Under the pieces are notes generated by a model that ran no database searches, was not told the DNA's origin, and was given only the letters and a program-made list of their open reading frames with translations. Positions 45,380 to 56,734 of a stretch of DNA of 64,000 bases are shown here, in pieces. The first letter of the stretch is position 1. Each line of letters starts with the position of its first letter. Source of the stretch: Amaurobius ferox (lineage: Eukaryota; Arthropoda; Arachnida; Araneae; Amaurobiidae); assembly GCA_951213105.1 (NCBI GenBank), contig OX578136.1:156867178-156931177 (forward strand), in the 5' to 3' direction. Position numbers and translations under genes: made by a program.

Positions 45380-46465
45380 TCAGATAATCCAACAGCAAAT
45401 TACTCTAATGAGCATAACTACACTTCAGTTCCTGTGGCTGACAAGCATGCCAATGTAACGAGGGAAATAAAAAAGGAGTTCAAATTTTATTATCAAAATG
45501 TACGTGGATTGAGAACGAAAACAAACGAGTTTTATGTCAATACCTTAACACATGACTTTGATATCATTTGCCTAACTGAAACATGGTTGAATGGTGATAT
45601 TGGTAGTGGTGAAATCTTCGATAAGGACTATAATGTTTTTAGGTGTGATAGAGATCCGGTTGCTACTGGTCTACATTGGGGTGGAGGTGTACTTATAGCC
45701 GTAAAAAAAGCATTTGATTCTATTGAACTAACTGATGTGTCATTTGAAAATGAGTGCTTATGGATTCGTGTCTGCGCTTCTCATACCTCCAAATTCTATA
45801 TTTGTGTCATATACTTTGTACTTAATACTACTGTTGATAAATATGAAAGTTTCTTTAAAAGCGCTGAAAAAAAATTCTGTACTTCGCCGGATCATATATT
45901 TATATTTGGAGACTTTAATCTTTCTTCTGTAAATTTCAACCATTCCAATACTGGTACCCTATCTGGCCACACTCAAGTTGAGTATGCTATTTCTAACTTT
46001 ATGCAGTTCCTAAATCTTGATCAATTAAACACTGTTTGTAATAAATATGGAAAAATTCTTGATCTTGTCTTGACTAACTATAAACAGATCATTATTGAAC
46101 ATTCTACCTTCAGTTTCGTTAAAGAGGATCCATACCATCCTGCTCTGGAGGGAACTATATTGATTAAGAAGGTGAGTAGAAATCATCGAATTAATAATAA
46201 TATGAAATATAACTTTAGAAAGGCCAACTATCCTATGCTATATGACTACTTTTATAATACAGACTGGAACTTTCTAAATACATATACAAATGTTAATGAT
46301 GCTATATCGGGTTTTTATGACTGTGTCTATGGGATATTTGACTTATGTATACCAAAATATATTCCTACTAAGCGGAGATATAAATCGTGGTATTCTTCTA
46401 GCACAATCCATAATATAAAATTAAAAAAAAATATCGTAAAAAATCTATTAGAGGTGGTGATATAA
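45377..46465 (+). CDS. LINE ORF2, AP-type endonuclease part
   Basis: This frame encodes the endonuclease that nicks the target DNA to prime reverse transcription. Counting from the GTG at 45434, motifs are 'FYYQNVRGLRTKT' (residues 18-30), 'IICLTETWL' (45-52), 'GGGVLIAVKK' (83-92), 'IFIFGDFNLS' (156-164), 'LDLVLTN' (209-215) and 'DPYHPAL' (232-238), which takes the place of the usual SDHxP block. No AUG precedes the domain; the first is residue 190. The frame closes at 46465 only because the A9 run at 46423-46431 throws it off. The -1 frame carries straight on ('KYRKKSIRGGDISDLQEFHR'). Upstream it joins ORF1 through UGA-CUA. Confidence 0.88.
   Translation, partial: LSDNPTANYSNEHNYTSVPVADKHANVTREIKKEFKFYYQNVRGLRTKTNEFYVNTLTHDFDIICLTETWLNGDIGSGEIFDKDYNVFRCDRDPVATGLHWGGGVLIAVKKAFDSIELTDVSFENECLWIRVCASHTSKFYICVIYFVLNTTVDKYESFFKSAEKKFCTSPDHIFIFGDFNLSSVNFNHSNTGTLSGHTQVEYAISNFMQFLNLDQLNTVCNKYGKILDLVLTNYKQIIIEHSTFSFVKEDPYHPALEGTILIKKVSRNHRINNNMKYNFRKANYPMLYDYFYNTDWNFLNTYTNVNDAISGFYDCVYGIFDLCIPKYIPTKRRYKSWYSSSTIHNIKLKKNIVKNLLEVVI
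46423..46431 (+). other. A9 run where ORF2 changes frame
   Basis: The reading frame moves by -1 here, which equals one missing A. Most likely it is a homopolymer deletion or sequencing error. Slippage on A-AAA-AAA during transcription or translation would give the same product. Confidence 0.8.
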
Positions 46466-48327
46466 GTGATCTTCAGGAATTTCATAGACTACGCAAATCT
46501 GTGAAAGATGGAATCAAAACTGATTTTACCAATCATGTTGCTATCATGGAACAAGAACTCAATAAGAACCCTAAGGCTTTCTGGAATTTTTGTAAAGGTG
46601 ATTCGCCTGGTAGTCATGGGAGCTCAACAATGAGTTATAATAATACTGATTATTCTACTGTTAATGATATTGCAAACTGCTTTGCTGATTTCTTTGAATC
46701 TGTTTATATCCAAAGTAGCCAACCTGTTGATTTTGAACTGCTAACCAAGTATTGTGAACTCAATAACATTGACTTAATTAAGGTTACATATATTACTGAA
46801 AATGATGTTGTCAAAGCCTTAAAGAAGTTAAAATCCAGCCAGTCTTTAAGCTGTGATGATGTTCCTTCTTTCATTATCAAAGGTTGTACTGACTCTCTAA
46901 CTTACCATTTGCTTATTTTGTTTAATATTTCGATTAAAAGTATGGCTTTTCCCAATGTCTGGAAATATGGTCAAGTTATTCCTGTACATAAAAAGAACAA
47001 CAAGCATGATATTTCGAACTACAGGCCTATTACCATTCTTTCCCCTTTTTCAAAAGTTTTTGAATGTGTTATGCATGAAAGGATCTTTTCCCAAATTAAG
47101 CAATGGATTTCTCCGTACCAGCATGGGTTTATGCCAAGACGATCAACTGTAACTAATTTAGCTTGCCTTACCAGTGACATTGTTGATGCTATTAAAACCA
47201 AGAGACAACTTGATGTAATTTATACTGACTTTAGTAAAGCTTTTGATCACATCGATCTGGGGTTATTAACCCGTAAACTGATTACTTGCGGTTTTAGTGT
47301 TCATTTGTCGACTTGGTTATACTCTTATATTTCAGATAGACTGTATTCTGTAAAGTACTGTGGTGTAAACTCTAGACTATACAGTAATTCCTCTGGTGTT
47401 CCTCAGGGTTCTAATCTGGGCCCACTCCTTTTTTTAATTTTTATTAATGAAATTCCCCGGATTTTTAAAACAGCTAAATGTCTTATGTTTGCAGACGATT
47501 TGAAACTTTATATGAAAATCAACTCATTAACTGATTGTGAACTGCTGCAGAGAGATCTAGATGAACTGTATAACTGGTCTGTACTAAATAAACTTCATTT
47601 AAATATTTCTAAATGCTATGTTATGAGCATTGCTAGGATCCATAATATTCTTAATTACAATTATATTTTAAATAATTCATCTCTATCTCGATGTACTCAT
47701 ATTATTGATTTAGGTGTCACTTTCGATGATACTTTTAACTTTCAGAGACATATCGATAATATTATTAAAAGGGCCTACCAAAGACTTGGTTTCACCTTAA
47801 GACGATCTCGTGTTTTTGCCTGTTCTGATACGATTATTTGTATTTATAATACTCTTGTTAAACCAATCTTGGAATATTGTGCAATGATTTGGGACCCTGT
47901 TTACAATCTACATTCTCAACGGATAGAAATCGTGCAAAATAAACTTTTACGTACTATTGATTACAGATTGACTGGCTATTATCCTTATGATATGCATACA
48001 AGGGAACTCAGACGGAAATATAGTTTAATGTCTCTTAAAAAAAGAAGAAACTGGTCCTGCCTTTTGTTTTATTATAAGGTTTTTAATAATACTATTGACT
48101 GCCCTACTTTACTTTCTTGCCTGGAATTCCACATACCTGTCAATAATACCAGGAAAAAAACTCTTTTTCACAATACTATTGTTAAGCGCAACTATATTAA
48201 ATGCTATTCTATCTATAAATTTGTTGATCTATATAATACTTATTGTGCTGATATTGATATATTTAACTTGACCCCTGCCTGTTTTAAAAAAGCCTGTTTC
48301 AATGCGCTTGATATGTTTACTAATTAG
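46432..48327 (+). CDS. LINE ORF2, reverse transcriptase part
   Basis: This encodes the RT that copies the element RNA at the nicked target. Numbered from the GTG at 46501, motifs are 'VIPVHKKNNKHDISNYRPIT' (159-178, RT region 2), 'QHGFMPRRSTVTNL' (207-220), 'YTDFSKAFDHID' (241-252, first catalytic Asp), 'SSGVPQGSNLGPLLFLIFIN' (297-316), 'LMFADDLKLY' (328-337, catalytic FADD), 'LNKLHLNISKCYVMS' and 'HIIDLGVTFDDTFNFQRHID' (thumb region). A Trp/Tyr-rich C-terminal region follows without a CCHC knuckle. All catalytic residues are intact. It is the continuation of the endonuclease frame after the A9 shift; the ribosome does not need a new start here. Confidence 0.9.
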   Translation, partial: YRKKSIRGGDISDLQEFHRLRKSVKDGIKTDFTNHVAIMEQELNKNPKAFWNFCKGDSPGSHGSSTMSYNNTDYSTVNDIANCFADFFESVYIQSSQPVDFELLTKYCELNNIDLIKVTYITENDVVKALKKLKSSQSLSCDDVPSFIIKGCTDSLTYHLLILFNISIKSMAFPNVWKYGQVIPVHKKNNKHDISNYRPITILSPFSKVFECVMHERIFSQIKQWISPYQHGFMPRRSTVTNLACLTSDIVDAIKTKRQLDVIYTDFSKAFDHIDLGLLTRKLITCGFSVHLSTWLYSYISDRLYSVKYCGVNSRLYSNSSGVPQGSNLGPLLFLIFINEIPRIFKTAKCLMFADDLKLYMKINSLTDCELLQRDLDELYNWSVLNKLHLNISKCYVMSIARIHNILNYNYILNNSSLSRCTHIIDLGVTFDDTFNFQRHIDNIIKRAYQRLGFTLRRSRVFACSDTIICIYNTLVKPILEYCAMIWDPVYNLHSQRIEIVQNKLLRTIDYRLTGYYPYDMHTRELRRKYSLMSLKKRRNWSCLLFYYKVFNNTIDCPTLLSCLEFHIPVNNTRKKTLFHNTIVKRNYIKCYSIYKFVDLYNTYCADIDIFNLTPACFKKACFNALDMFTN

Positions 48328-48412
48328 TATTCTTGTATCCTATGTTCTGTACTTTTTAATTTCTTGTGTGGCTACTGTAACTGGATTTCATCTGTAGTTG
48401 CCACGTTAATTG

Positions 48413-48443
48413 AATAAATAAATAAATAAATAAATAAATAAAT
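48413..48443 (+). repeat. (AATA)n tail of the LINE
   Basis: A tetranucleotide tail of about seven units, including AATAAA overlaps. Such short-repeat 3' tails are typical of CR1/Jockey/I-group LINEs. Confidence 0.9.
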
Positions 48444-50304
48444 TACTCTCTGGTATTAAAATATTTTGTTATTACGAACATAAACCGTTGATTAACATTT
48501 TGAACCGGTTTCGGAGTTTAAAAACAGCCTCTTTTAATATACAAATACAGCAGCCACACCAGGAAAGGCAGGATGGTGTCTGTCAATTAATAGATGTATC
48601 ACGTGAACCTTGAAAAAATCATTTCCAGACAAAAAAAAAAGATTGACAGGAAACAACCTAGGGAGACGGAAAATGAACAATTTAAAACCCTTCGTTTCGG
48701 CATCTGCCCGCGTAATCTTTTAATTAACTATTTACGTTGCAACTAAAAAGTATTTTAGTTTTAAATTATATGTTGTACTTCATTTTCAAAAAAATCATAT
48801 AGCAATGATTACAGTTTCTCCATATAGAGATACGTTCCTAAAAACAAGCAATTTCAAAAAAAGCTATGTTCTGCATAACTGAGACTAATTGCAGCTCTAA
48901 ATTAACTTTACTTAAACAATCCTCATATTGTTTACAGATTGCTTGTAGGGAAAAGGATAAAGTCAAACAATTCAAAGACTCCCCCACATCGTTCTAAATT
49001 ATCGTCCTGAGCTTAAACAAATGGATTTTTAGATGCTAACCGGCGGTAAAAAGAGAACTAACAGCAGTTTCTCTCCAATACATTTCCCTAGACTTCTGGG
49101 AATTTCCGCCCTACAAATTTTAACCTCCCGTTAAACAGCACATTCTGTTTGACATGGGGAGATGTTTGAAAAAGTATTGAACAATTTTCTTTACTATTCT
49201 TTGTAACAACATCATTTCTTATTTATTTCTACGAAATGCTGCTACAGCTAATGTTTTCCGAAACAGAACAATTTCTATTTGCTATTTTTAAGCAGAAAAT
49301 AACAGATTCGTATATAGAAACTCGAGCATTATTGGTACAATATGCAATTCCGGACTAATATTCCAATCGCGAAAATTTGATAAAAATAACATTTTCATTC
49401 CTGGAATACTACGGTAATGGTAATTTATTTTTTTTAACTAAAAGAAGCCATATAAAATAGAGAAGGAAGCCATAGACAATCCCTCGCAACACATGGTTGG
49501 AATCAAATCGGTATTGTAATGATACTACATTTATAAAATTATGTAGGTTTGACACAAGGCAGATTAAACTTTCAACTATAATATAATATCTATATATAAT
49601 ATTTATAATATTCTATAATATCTTCTTATAGTGTGTTAATGCTATGATATTTCAGTTGAAGGCAAATCTGAATTAATAAAGCAGATATGAGAATGCGAAT
49701 ATGACGTTTGTTCAGAAATACAGTCTCTTGTTACGTGAAAATACTTTACATAAACTGACGTCATACGTACATAAACTTTACATAAACGTTACGTAAACTT
49801 TGCCGTAACAAGTAAACCCAGATATTTGAAACATATGTCTTGCAGTCGATATGGCAAAACGACATGAGTGAGAAATACGCTACTTTTCCATCTTAAATTT
49901 CGTCACAGTGGATATGGTAAAATGCCATATGTGTGAAATTTACACAAATTATATAATATAAAGTTAATCAAGAGCCGAGGTACACAAAATCATTATTTCG
50001 ACCTGTTTTTCAAGAAATATAAAAAATGCATTAATATAATTTTCAATAGCAGTGGCAAGTTTGAGAAAACATTAAAATCACATAATCAAAGAAATTAATT
50101 TTTGTTTTCGAAGATTTCAGTTATTGTTAACTTGGCGACATTTTTTAAAAATTGCCAAGATGACGTAATAGCGCTATATTTTTCGTCAATGTTACCAAAT
50201 TGTTGCCAATTTAGTCTGCAAGCGTGGCAGTCCGAGATAATTTCTTATTTAGTTTCTGTATTTATTGGTAATTTTATGTAGCCTACATTAGAATTCAGTT
50301 CATA
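48444..50304. other. AT-rich stretch with an isolated TTGGCGA-type block
   Basis: No gene. 50120-50230 has 'TTAACTTGGCGACATTTTTT', 'AAATTGCCAAGATGACG' and 'CCAAATTGTTGCCAATTT', a piece of the module otherwise found in family B and in the Helitrons. Confidence 0.5.
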
Positions 50305-51231
50305 TAAAAAAATCTGATGTGAGCAGCACATGACTTTCCTTATATAATGCAATGAATTTACTACTTTTACAGCAAAAAAAATAGGTTATTCTTATAGTAG
50401 ATACTTATATTCTTTCCAAGATATTGAATTTTCGTTAATTAGTCATCATTTTCATCGATTTAGCATCATTTTTATCAATTTGGCGAGATTTTTGTTAATT
50501 TAGCAACATTTTAAAAGTCGCCAAGTTGACGACATTCCGCCAAATTCGTCACCAAAATCTTGCCAAGCGTTATGGACGGAGAAATAAATTATTCTTATAG
50601 CAGATAAATGACTATTGGCTTTCAAATACAAATGTATTACTCAAAGTATTTTTTCTTATGAATGGAACGAGCTAAATCCACGAGAATGATGTCACCCAAT
50701 TTATCGCATGATATTACATATGAAAAGTGAACATGTTTCTCAACAGTTAATATATTTTTTTAATTTATGGGATTTTTTTATAAATATATTTGAAAAATGA
50801 ACAATATCTCGAGAACGGTTCGCGCTTGCGTTCTAAAGTTTATATCAATCGGTTTCTAAGAAAAAATTACACAAGAAATATCTATTTGCGTAACTTTGTT
50901 AAAGGTTTTAATTTTTTGATGATTTTTTCAAAATTTCACTCGAAAATTTAGGGGGGTTCTGGACATTTGATTGCGTTTACAAACGATAGACTTCCAGTAT
51001 TCCCAGATTGTGATTTTTGTACCAAATTTCATTTGAATCGTTCCAATCGTTCGTGAGATATCGTCTCCACAGACTCACTGACATACACACACACACACAG
51101 ACATCACCTCAAAAATGTTTGATTCGTGATCAGGGATGCTTGAAACGTGCTCTCCCGTCGAAAACCCGAATTCGAATTTTCGACCCTGTCACAATACTTT
51201 TCTTATACATTATGTATATAAAGAAAGTAAA
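50305..51231 (+). repeat. Family B repeat, copy B8
   Basis: A complete copy with 5' end AAAAAAATCTGATGTGAGCA, the TTGGCGA block, a short CA repeat (51086-51100) and the 3' hairpin ending TATATAAAGAAAGTA. Confidence 0.92.
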
Positions 51232-52219
51232 AATGAATATAAAATTAAAGGAATAGGACAACAAATATCAACCTCATCTAAAAAAGAAAGGAGATCAATC
51301 ACTCTAAAACTTCAATCTCTGAAGTGTAGAAATTTAATAAGTGTAGATACATTAATAAGTGTTTTTAACTGCAGGTGTAGACATTGATAAGTGCAGAAGT
51401 GTGTACGACTCTAAGTTCAATGCCTTAAGCAATGCATAGGAAAGCTGAAAGCTTAAAAAGCAATGTTCCAAACTATTAAGAAATACAGACACAGTCTGTT
51501 TTAAAGATTACATCAATTTCATATCGACGTTAAATTATGGCTCTTTCGTAAAGCTTCCTTTCACGGCGCTCACTTTCGCTGCTTCCACAAAGCGCCACAT
51601 TATGAAAATAATGGAGGCACATTATGCTTTTGAGAGTGCTTGCACAAAGTATGCCAAGCATGAAAAATCGGTTATCATGCAATTTCAATTAAGCTCGGAA
51701 TTCGTGTTTTAAAAAGATGCTAACCAGGGAAATTTATGCATAATTATCCTTACACAACCCTAAACTGATCTTCACATGAATTTAAACTTACTCCTGTTGA
51801 AAGATTTTTGGCATTTTTCTCCCGTTAGTGCTAAAGTAACCAGGTTGTTGATTTCGTATTCCGAGAATAATTGCGATAAACATCTGTTCCCGTATTTTTT
51901 AGGCAAATTTCGGAGAAAAATTCCATTTCCCTTAATCACGAAAAATGTAAATTAGCATTTTATGACTTCTATGCAATTCCCTTCCCCCCCCCCCCAAGAC
52001 GTTCCCTAGATTCGATTTTTCTTCCACAGATATCAGGAGAACAGTTGATATTGCCTATAACTTAAAAAGCGCTTTACGCTAGCTGTATTATTTGCTCTTA
52101 AGACTCAGAAACTCGACTTTATAGTACAACTCGTACTTAAGACTGTCAAAGATAAAGAAAGTAACACTATTAAAAGTTTAATTTACGAATTCATTTTTAT
52201 AACTTCTGTTTTAATAAGT
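51232..52219. other. Non-coding stretch
   Basis: No supported gene. A C14 homopolymer lies near 51985. Confidence 0.5.
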
Positions 52220-53170
52220 AAAAATATCTGATGTGGGCAACACATGACTTTCCTTATATAATGTAATTAATTTACTACTTTTACAGTAAAAAAAAGTAGG
52301 TTTTTCTTATAGTAGATACTAATATTCTTTCCAAGATATTAAATTTTCAACAATTAGTCGTCATTTTTATCCATTTGGCGAGATTTTCGTTAATTTGGCA
52401 ACATTTCAAAAAATCGCCGAGTTGGCGACATTCCGCCAAATTCGCAGCCAAAATCTCGCCAAGCGTTATGCATAAAGAAATAAGTTATTCTTACAGCAGA
52501 TAAATGACTATTGGCGTTCAAACACAAAAGTATTACTAAAAGTATATTTTTTCATGAATGGAATGAGCTAGTTCCACGAGAATGATGTAACCCAATTTAT
52601 CACATGGTATTACATATGAAAAGTGAACATGTTTCTCAATAGGAATTTTTTTTTTATATGACTTTTTGATAATTTTTTTTTTAAAAATGAACAATATCTC
52701 GAGAACGGTTCATGTTAGCGTTCTAAAATTTATGTCAATCGTTTTCTAATGAAAAATTACATAAGAAATGTCTATTTGCTTAACTTTATTAGTGGTTTTG
52801 ATTTTTTGACGATTTTTTCAAAATTTCATTCGAAAATTTAGGGGGGTTCTTAACATTCGATTGCATATAAAAGCAATAGGCTTCCAGTGTTTACGGATTG
52901 TGATTTTTGTACCAAATTTGGTTCGAATCGGTCCATTCGTTCGTCAGTTATCGTCTCCACAGACTCACTGACACACACACACACACACACACATACTTTC
53001 ACACACACACACACACACACACATACACACACACAGACATCACTTCAAAAATGTTTGATTCGTGATCAGGGATGCTTGAAACGTGCTCTCCCGTCGAAAA
53101 CTCGAATTCGAATTTTCGACCCCGTCACAATACTTTCCTTATACATTATGTATATAAGGAAAGTAATAAA
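52220..53170 (+). repeat. Family B repeat, copy B9
   Basis: A complete copy with 5' end AAAATATCTGATGTGGGCAA, CA microsatellites at 52972-53035, and a perfect 3' hairpin (ACTTTCCTTATACATTATGT-ATATAAGGAAAGT). It forms a tail-to-tail pair with B10 across a 258-bp spacer. Confidence 0.93.
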
Positions 53171-53428
53171 CTTTGTTCAAAGGGTAAGGCAAACTTGAGC
53201 AATGAATAACACAAACATACAACTTGCATCTATTTCGAGGACAAGCTAGTTCCCCTGCATCAGTGCAAGAGAATCAACAAACCGGAAGCCCATTCCACGT
53301 TTGGACTTCGACATTGTTGGTTCTTTTTCACTCACGAAGGGGATTCAGTGTATCCTCATAACAGCTGCATGCTGCATTATTGCGTTATTTGTGCTCATAT
53401 ATGTTTCTCAAGTTTTCCTTAACTTTTT

Positions 53429-54374
53429 ATTACTTTCCTTATATACATAATGTATAAGGAAAGTATTGTGACGGGGTCGAAAATTCGAAATCGAGTTTTC
53501 GACGGGAGAGCACGTTTCAAGCATCCCTGATCACGAATCAAACATTTTTGAAGTGATGTCTGTGTGTGTGTATGTGTGTGTGTGTGTGTGTGTGAAAGTA
53601 TGTGTGTGTGTCAGTGAGTCTGTGGAGACGATAACTGACGAACGAATGGACCGATTTGAACCACATTTGGTACAAAAATCACAATCCGTAAACACTGGAA
53701 GCCTATTGTTTTTATACGTAATCGAATGTTCAGAAACCCCCTAAATTTTCGAATAAAATTTTGAAAAAATCGTCAAAAAATCGAAACCACTAATAAAGTT
53801 ACGCAAATAGACATTTCTTATGTAATTTTTCCTTAGAAAACGATTGACATAAATTTTAGAACGCTAACATGAACCGTTCTCGAGATATTGCACATTTTTC
53901 AAAAAAATTATTAAAAAGTCATATAAAATGAAAAAAAAAATATTTCCTATTGAGAAACATGTTCACTTTTCATATGTAATACCATGCGATAAATTGGATG
54001 ACATTACTCTCGTGGATCTAGCTCGTTCCATTCATGAAAAAAAATACTTTGAGTAGTACTTACAATAGTCATTTATCTGCTGTAAGAACAACTTATTTCT
54101 TCGTCCATAACGCTTGGCGAAATTTTGGCGACGAATTTAGCGGAATGTCGCCAACTTGGCGACTTTTTGAAATGTAGCCAAATTAACGAAAATCTCGCCA
54201 ATTGGATAAAATTGACGCTAAATCAATGAAAATGTCGACTAATTGTCGAAAATTCAATATCTTGGACAGAATATTAGTATCTACTATAAGAAAAAACCTA
54301 TTTTTTTTACTGAAAAGTAGTAAATTCATTACATTATATAAGGAAAGTCATGTGTTGCCCACATCAGATTTTTT
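53429..54374 (-). repeat. Family B repeat, copy B10
   Basis: A complete inverted copy. Hairpin at 53431-53466, TG microsatellite at 53563-53612, inverted 5' end GGAAAGTCATGTGTTGCCCA at about 54341-54360. Confidence 0.92.
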
Positions 54375-54990
54375 TGTTTAACATTGTATGGTGTTGAAAA
54401 TGAGTGCGACACTTAGTATCAATAGTCCTTATTTGAAAATTCATTCATTTAGGTTCAGCCCCGTGGTCAGTACTATAATTATGCAAAGTTTAAACTTTCT
54501 AAGCAGACGAGAAACTTCTTTAGAGTCTGAACAGTTATTTTCAACCCTCATCCTGTCAGTCTCCGAGGGTTGAAATCGAAATTCCGGTTCTGCTACGGTC
54601 TGTCTTATAGTTGATACTATAAGTGTGCAAAGATTCATACATTCTGTCAGAGCTGTGGTTTTGAAGGGTGTCGAAAGACTTGTAGGTCCCACACCATTTG
54701 GGAAGCTCCCTCGGAAAGAAATAAAAAATCCGGCTTTGTTATGTTCTGTCCCGTGGTATGTCCCGTGGTTATGTTCTGTCCCGTGGTTCTGTCCCGATAC
54801 TATAAGTAAGATTTATTCTTATAGATATCTGGAGTTATGCTTCTTGAGGATGTGGAATCACTTTTATTGAAATCCTCTTAGTTTATACAGCCCTAAGAAG
54901 AGAAATTATCTGGCTCCATTAAGTTCTGGCTCATTGTCGATATGCAAAGTTTTAGGCTTTTAAGTCACGGAGGCCTTCTAAAGAGTTTAA
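54375..54990 (+). repeat. Degenerate tandem satellite, monomer about 150 bp
   Basis: Four diverged units are anchored by 'ACTATAA-TATGCAAAGTTT' (54474), 'ACTATAAGTGTGCAAAGATT' (54617), 'ACTATAAGTAAGATTTATTC' (54799) and 'GATATGCAAAGTTTTAGGCT' (54938). A small young duplication of 'TCTGTCCCGTGGT' lies at about 54745-54795. Non-coding. Confidence 0.5.
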
Positions 54991-56518
54991 GAAGACAAAA
55001 ATATGTTACACAGTTGTTATACATATGCAAAAATATTAAGTGATTTTTTATTGCAAAATAAAGTTAAAAAAAATTCTTTTTTTTTAATAAAATATTCCAA
55101 ACCGACAAACTTCTTGATAAGGAATTTCTTAGGGTCGTAAACAATGCAACTCACTTGCAACTTTCCGCTCGATTTAAAACCCACCCGCTGTCGAGCTATT
55201 TCTTGCCATTCAGATCCATAAGGACAAAGTTTCAATCCTCGGTAAGAATGGCTCGCCCTGCATATGTATATAATATAACACTTCAGAATCTTCTTCAAAC
55301 TGTAACATTTGTTTAAAGTAGCTTTTTTACGAATAAAAGAACAGCACAATGCGAAATAAAATAATCCAATTTCATCACATCTGAAAGCTTCACACGTCGA
55401 CTACACACAGTTTTATTTATTTAGTTAGTTATTATTTAATAAGAAATAGATGTTGGAAATGGATTACTTAACAAGAAGAATGAAGAATTCTACGTCCTAT
55501 AGGGAACTAAAATTCTTCATTCTACAAGAAAAATAATTATTCCTGCATGATACGCTATACATTTTTAACAGTGTGCGCTCGATATATGTATTGTTTGTTC
55601 TTGTTCATGTAAATGGCTCTTTTAATAAGATTGGAAGGTTGGACTTTGTAGCAGTAAATAATAAAGTATCTATAAAATTTAGTAAAACTGAATTTATTTC
55701 TAAATGTCACTCAAACGCCAAAGCAGGTTTTTTTTATAAAGTAGAGCACATAAAATTAGTAAAATATATCTGGAGTTCAAATCTCCACTCCACTTTTTCA
55801 TTGTTCAGATGCACTAACTTTTAAATTTATATCATACAGCTGAGTAGCACTGCCATGAACTGAGAGATGACTGATACCACCCGAACTGTTTCCTGTAGAA
55901 ACTTGAAGCTTTGAATACACGTGGAAAAGAGAAACTTTGCATACACGTGGGATATAACCTATACGCGAAGAGCAACATTGTATGCACGTGGGATTTGATA
56001 TAATTAAAGATAGAACTCTAAAATTGTGGAGTTTTGTTGAAAATATCTATAAATCGCGAAATTTTCTGTCCTAAAATTCTTTCAGCTTTCACTGAATACA
56101 TGATGAGACACACAAAATTGGTTTCTATTCCATAATGCATAAAAAAGGGATCCTAAATTATTTCCAAACTTCCCTTGACTTTATGGGTGTACAATTAACC
56201 TGTTCTTGAGATGTTTTAATTTATAGTTACAGCGGACGATGTTTTGTTATTATATCTTATCGAGGGACTTATTTATAGTTTTTGATTCCTTTGTAGTAAC
56301 TATCTTATTTTGATTATTTGAATTTATGGAAAAGAAACATACTCCGGATATTTTGTTACAATAATATTTTGATACCAATAATTAATTTTACATTTCTATT
56401 TTATGCATTTAATGTTAAATTAGTTTTACTTAATTTACTACACTAGATTTGTGTAGTAGATATTATTTTCACATCAAAATCTACATATTTTGTTTGCAAT
56501 TGACGCTTTTATTTATTT
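54991..56518. other. AT-rich non-coding stretch
   Basis: No gene is supported. 'ATACACGTGG' recurs three times at 55915-55990 ('GAATACACGTGGAAAAGAG', 'GCATACACGTGGGATATAAC', 'GTATGCACGTGGGATTTG'). Confidence 0.45.
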
Positions 56519-56681
56519 ATTACTTTCCTTAAATACAATAATGTATAAAGAAAGTATTGTGACGGGGTCGAAAATTCGAATTCGAGTTTTCGACGGGAGA
56601 GCACGTTTCAAGCACCCCTGGTCACGAATCGAACATTTTTGAGGTGATATCCGTGTGTGTGAAAGTATGTGCGTGTGTGTG

Positions 56682-56734
<53 letters not shown>

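Larger units (their letters stand above)
44059..48443 (+). mobile_element. Nearly intact CR1/Jockey-group LINE (non-LTR retrotransposon)
   Basis: Layout: a 5' UTR with two 44-bp tandem repeats (44081-44168), ORF1 (44207-45376), ORF2 in the same frame after one UGA (45377 on), a single frame break in an A9 run (46423-46431), the RT region to 48327, a short 3' UTR and an (AATA)n tail (48413-48443). The AP-type endonuclease plus RT order and the RRM-like ORF1 C-terminus fit the Jockey/CR1 group. The structure is full-length with only the frame break against it, so it is young. Confidence 0.92.
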
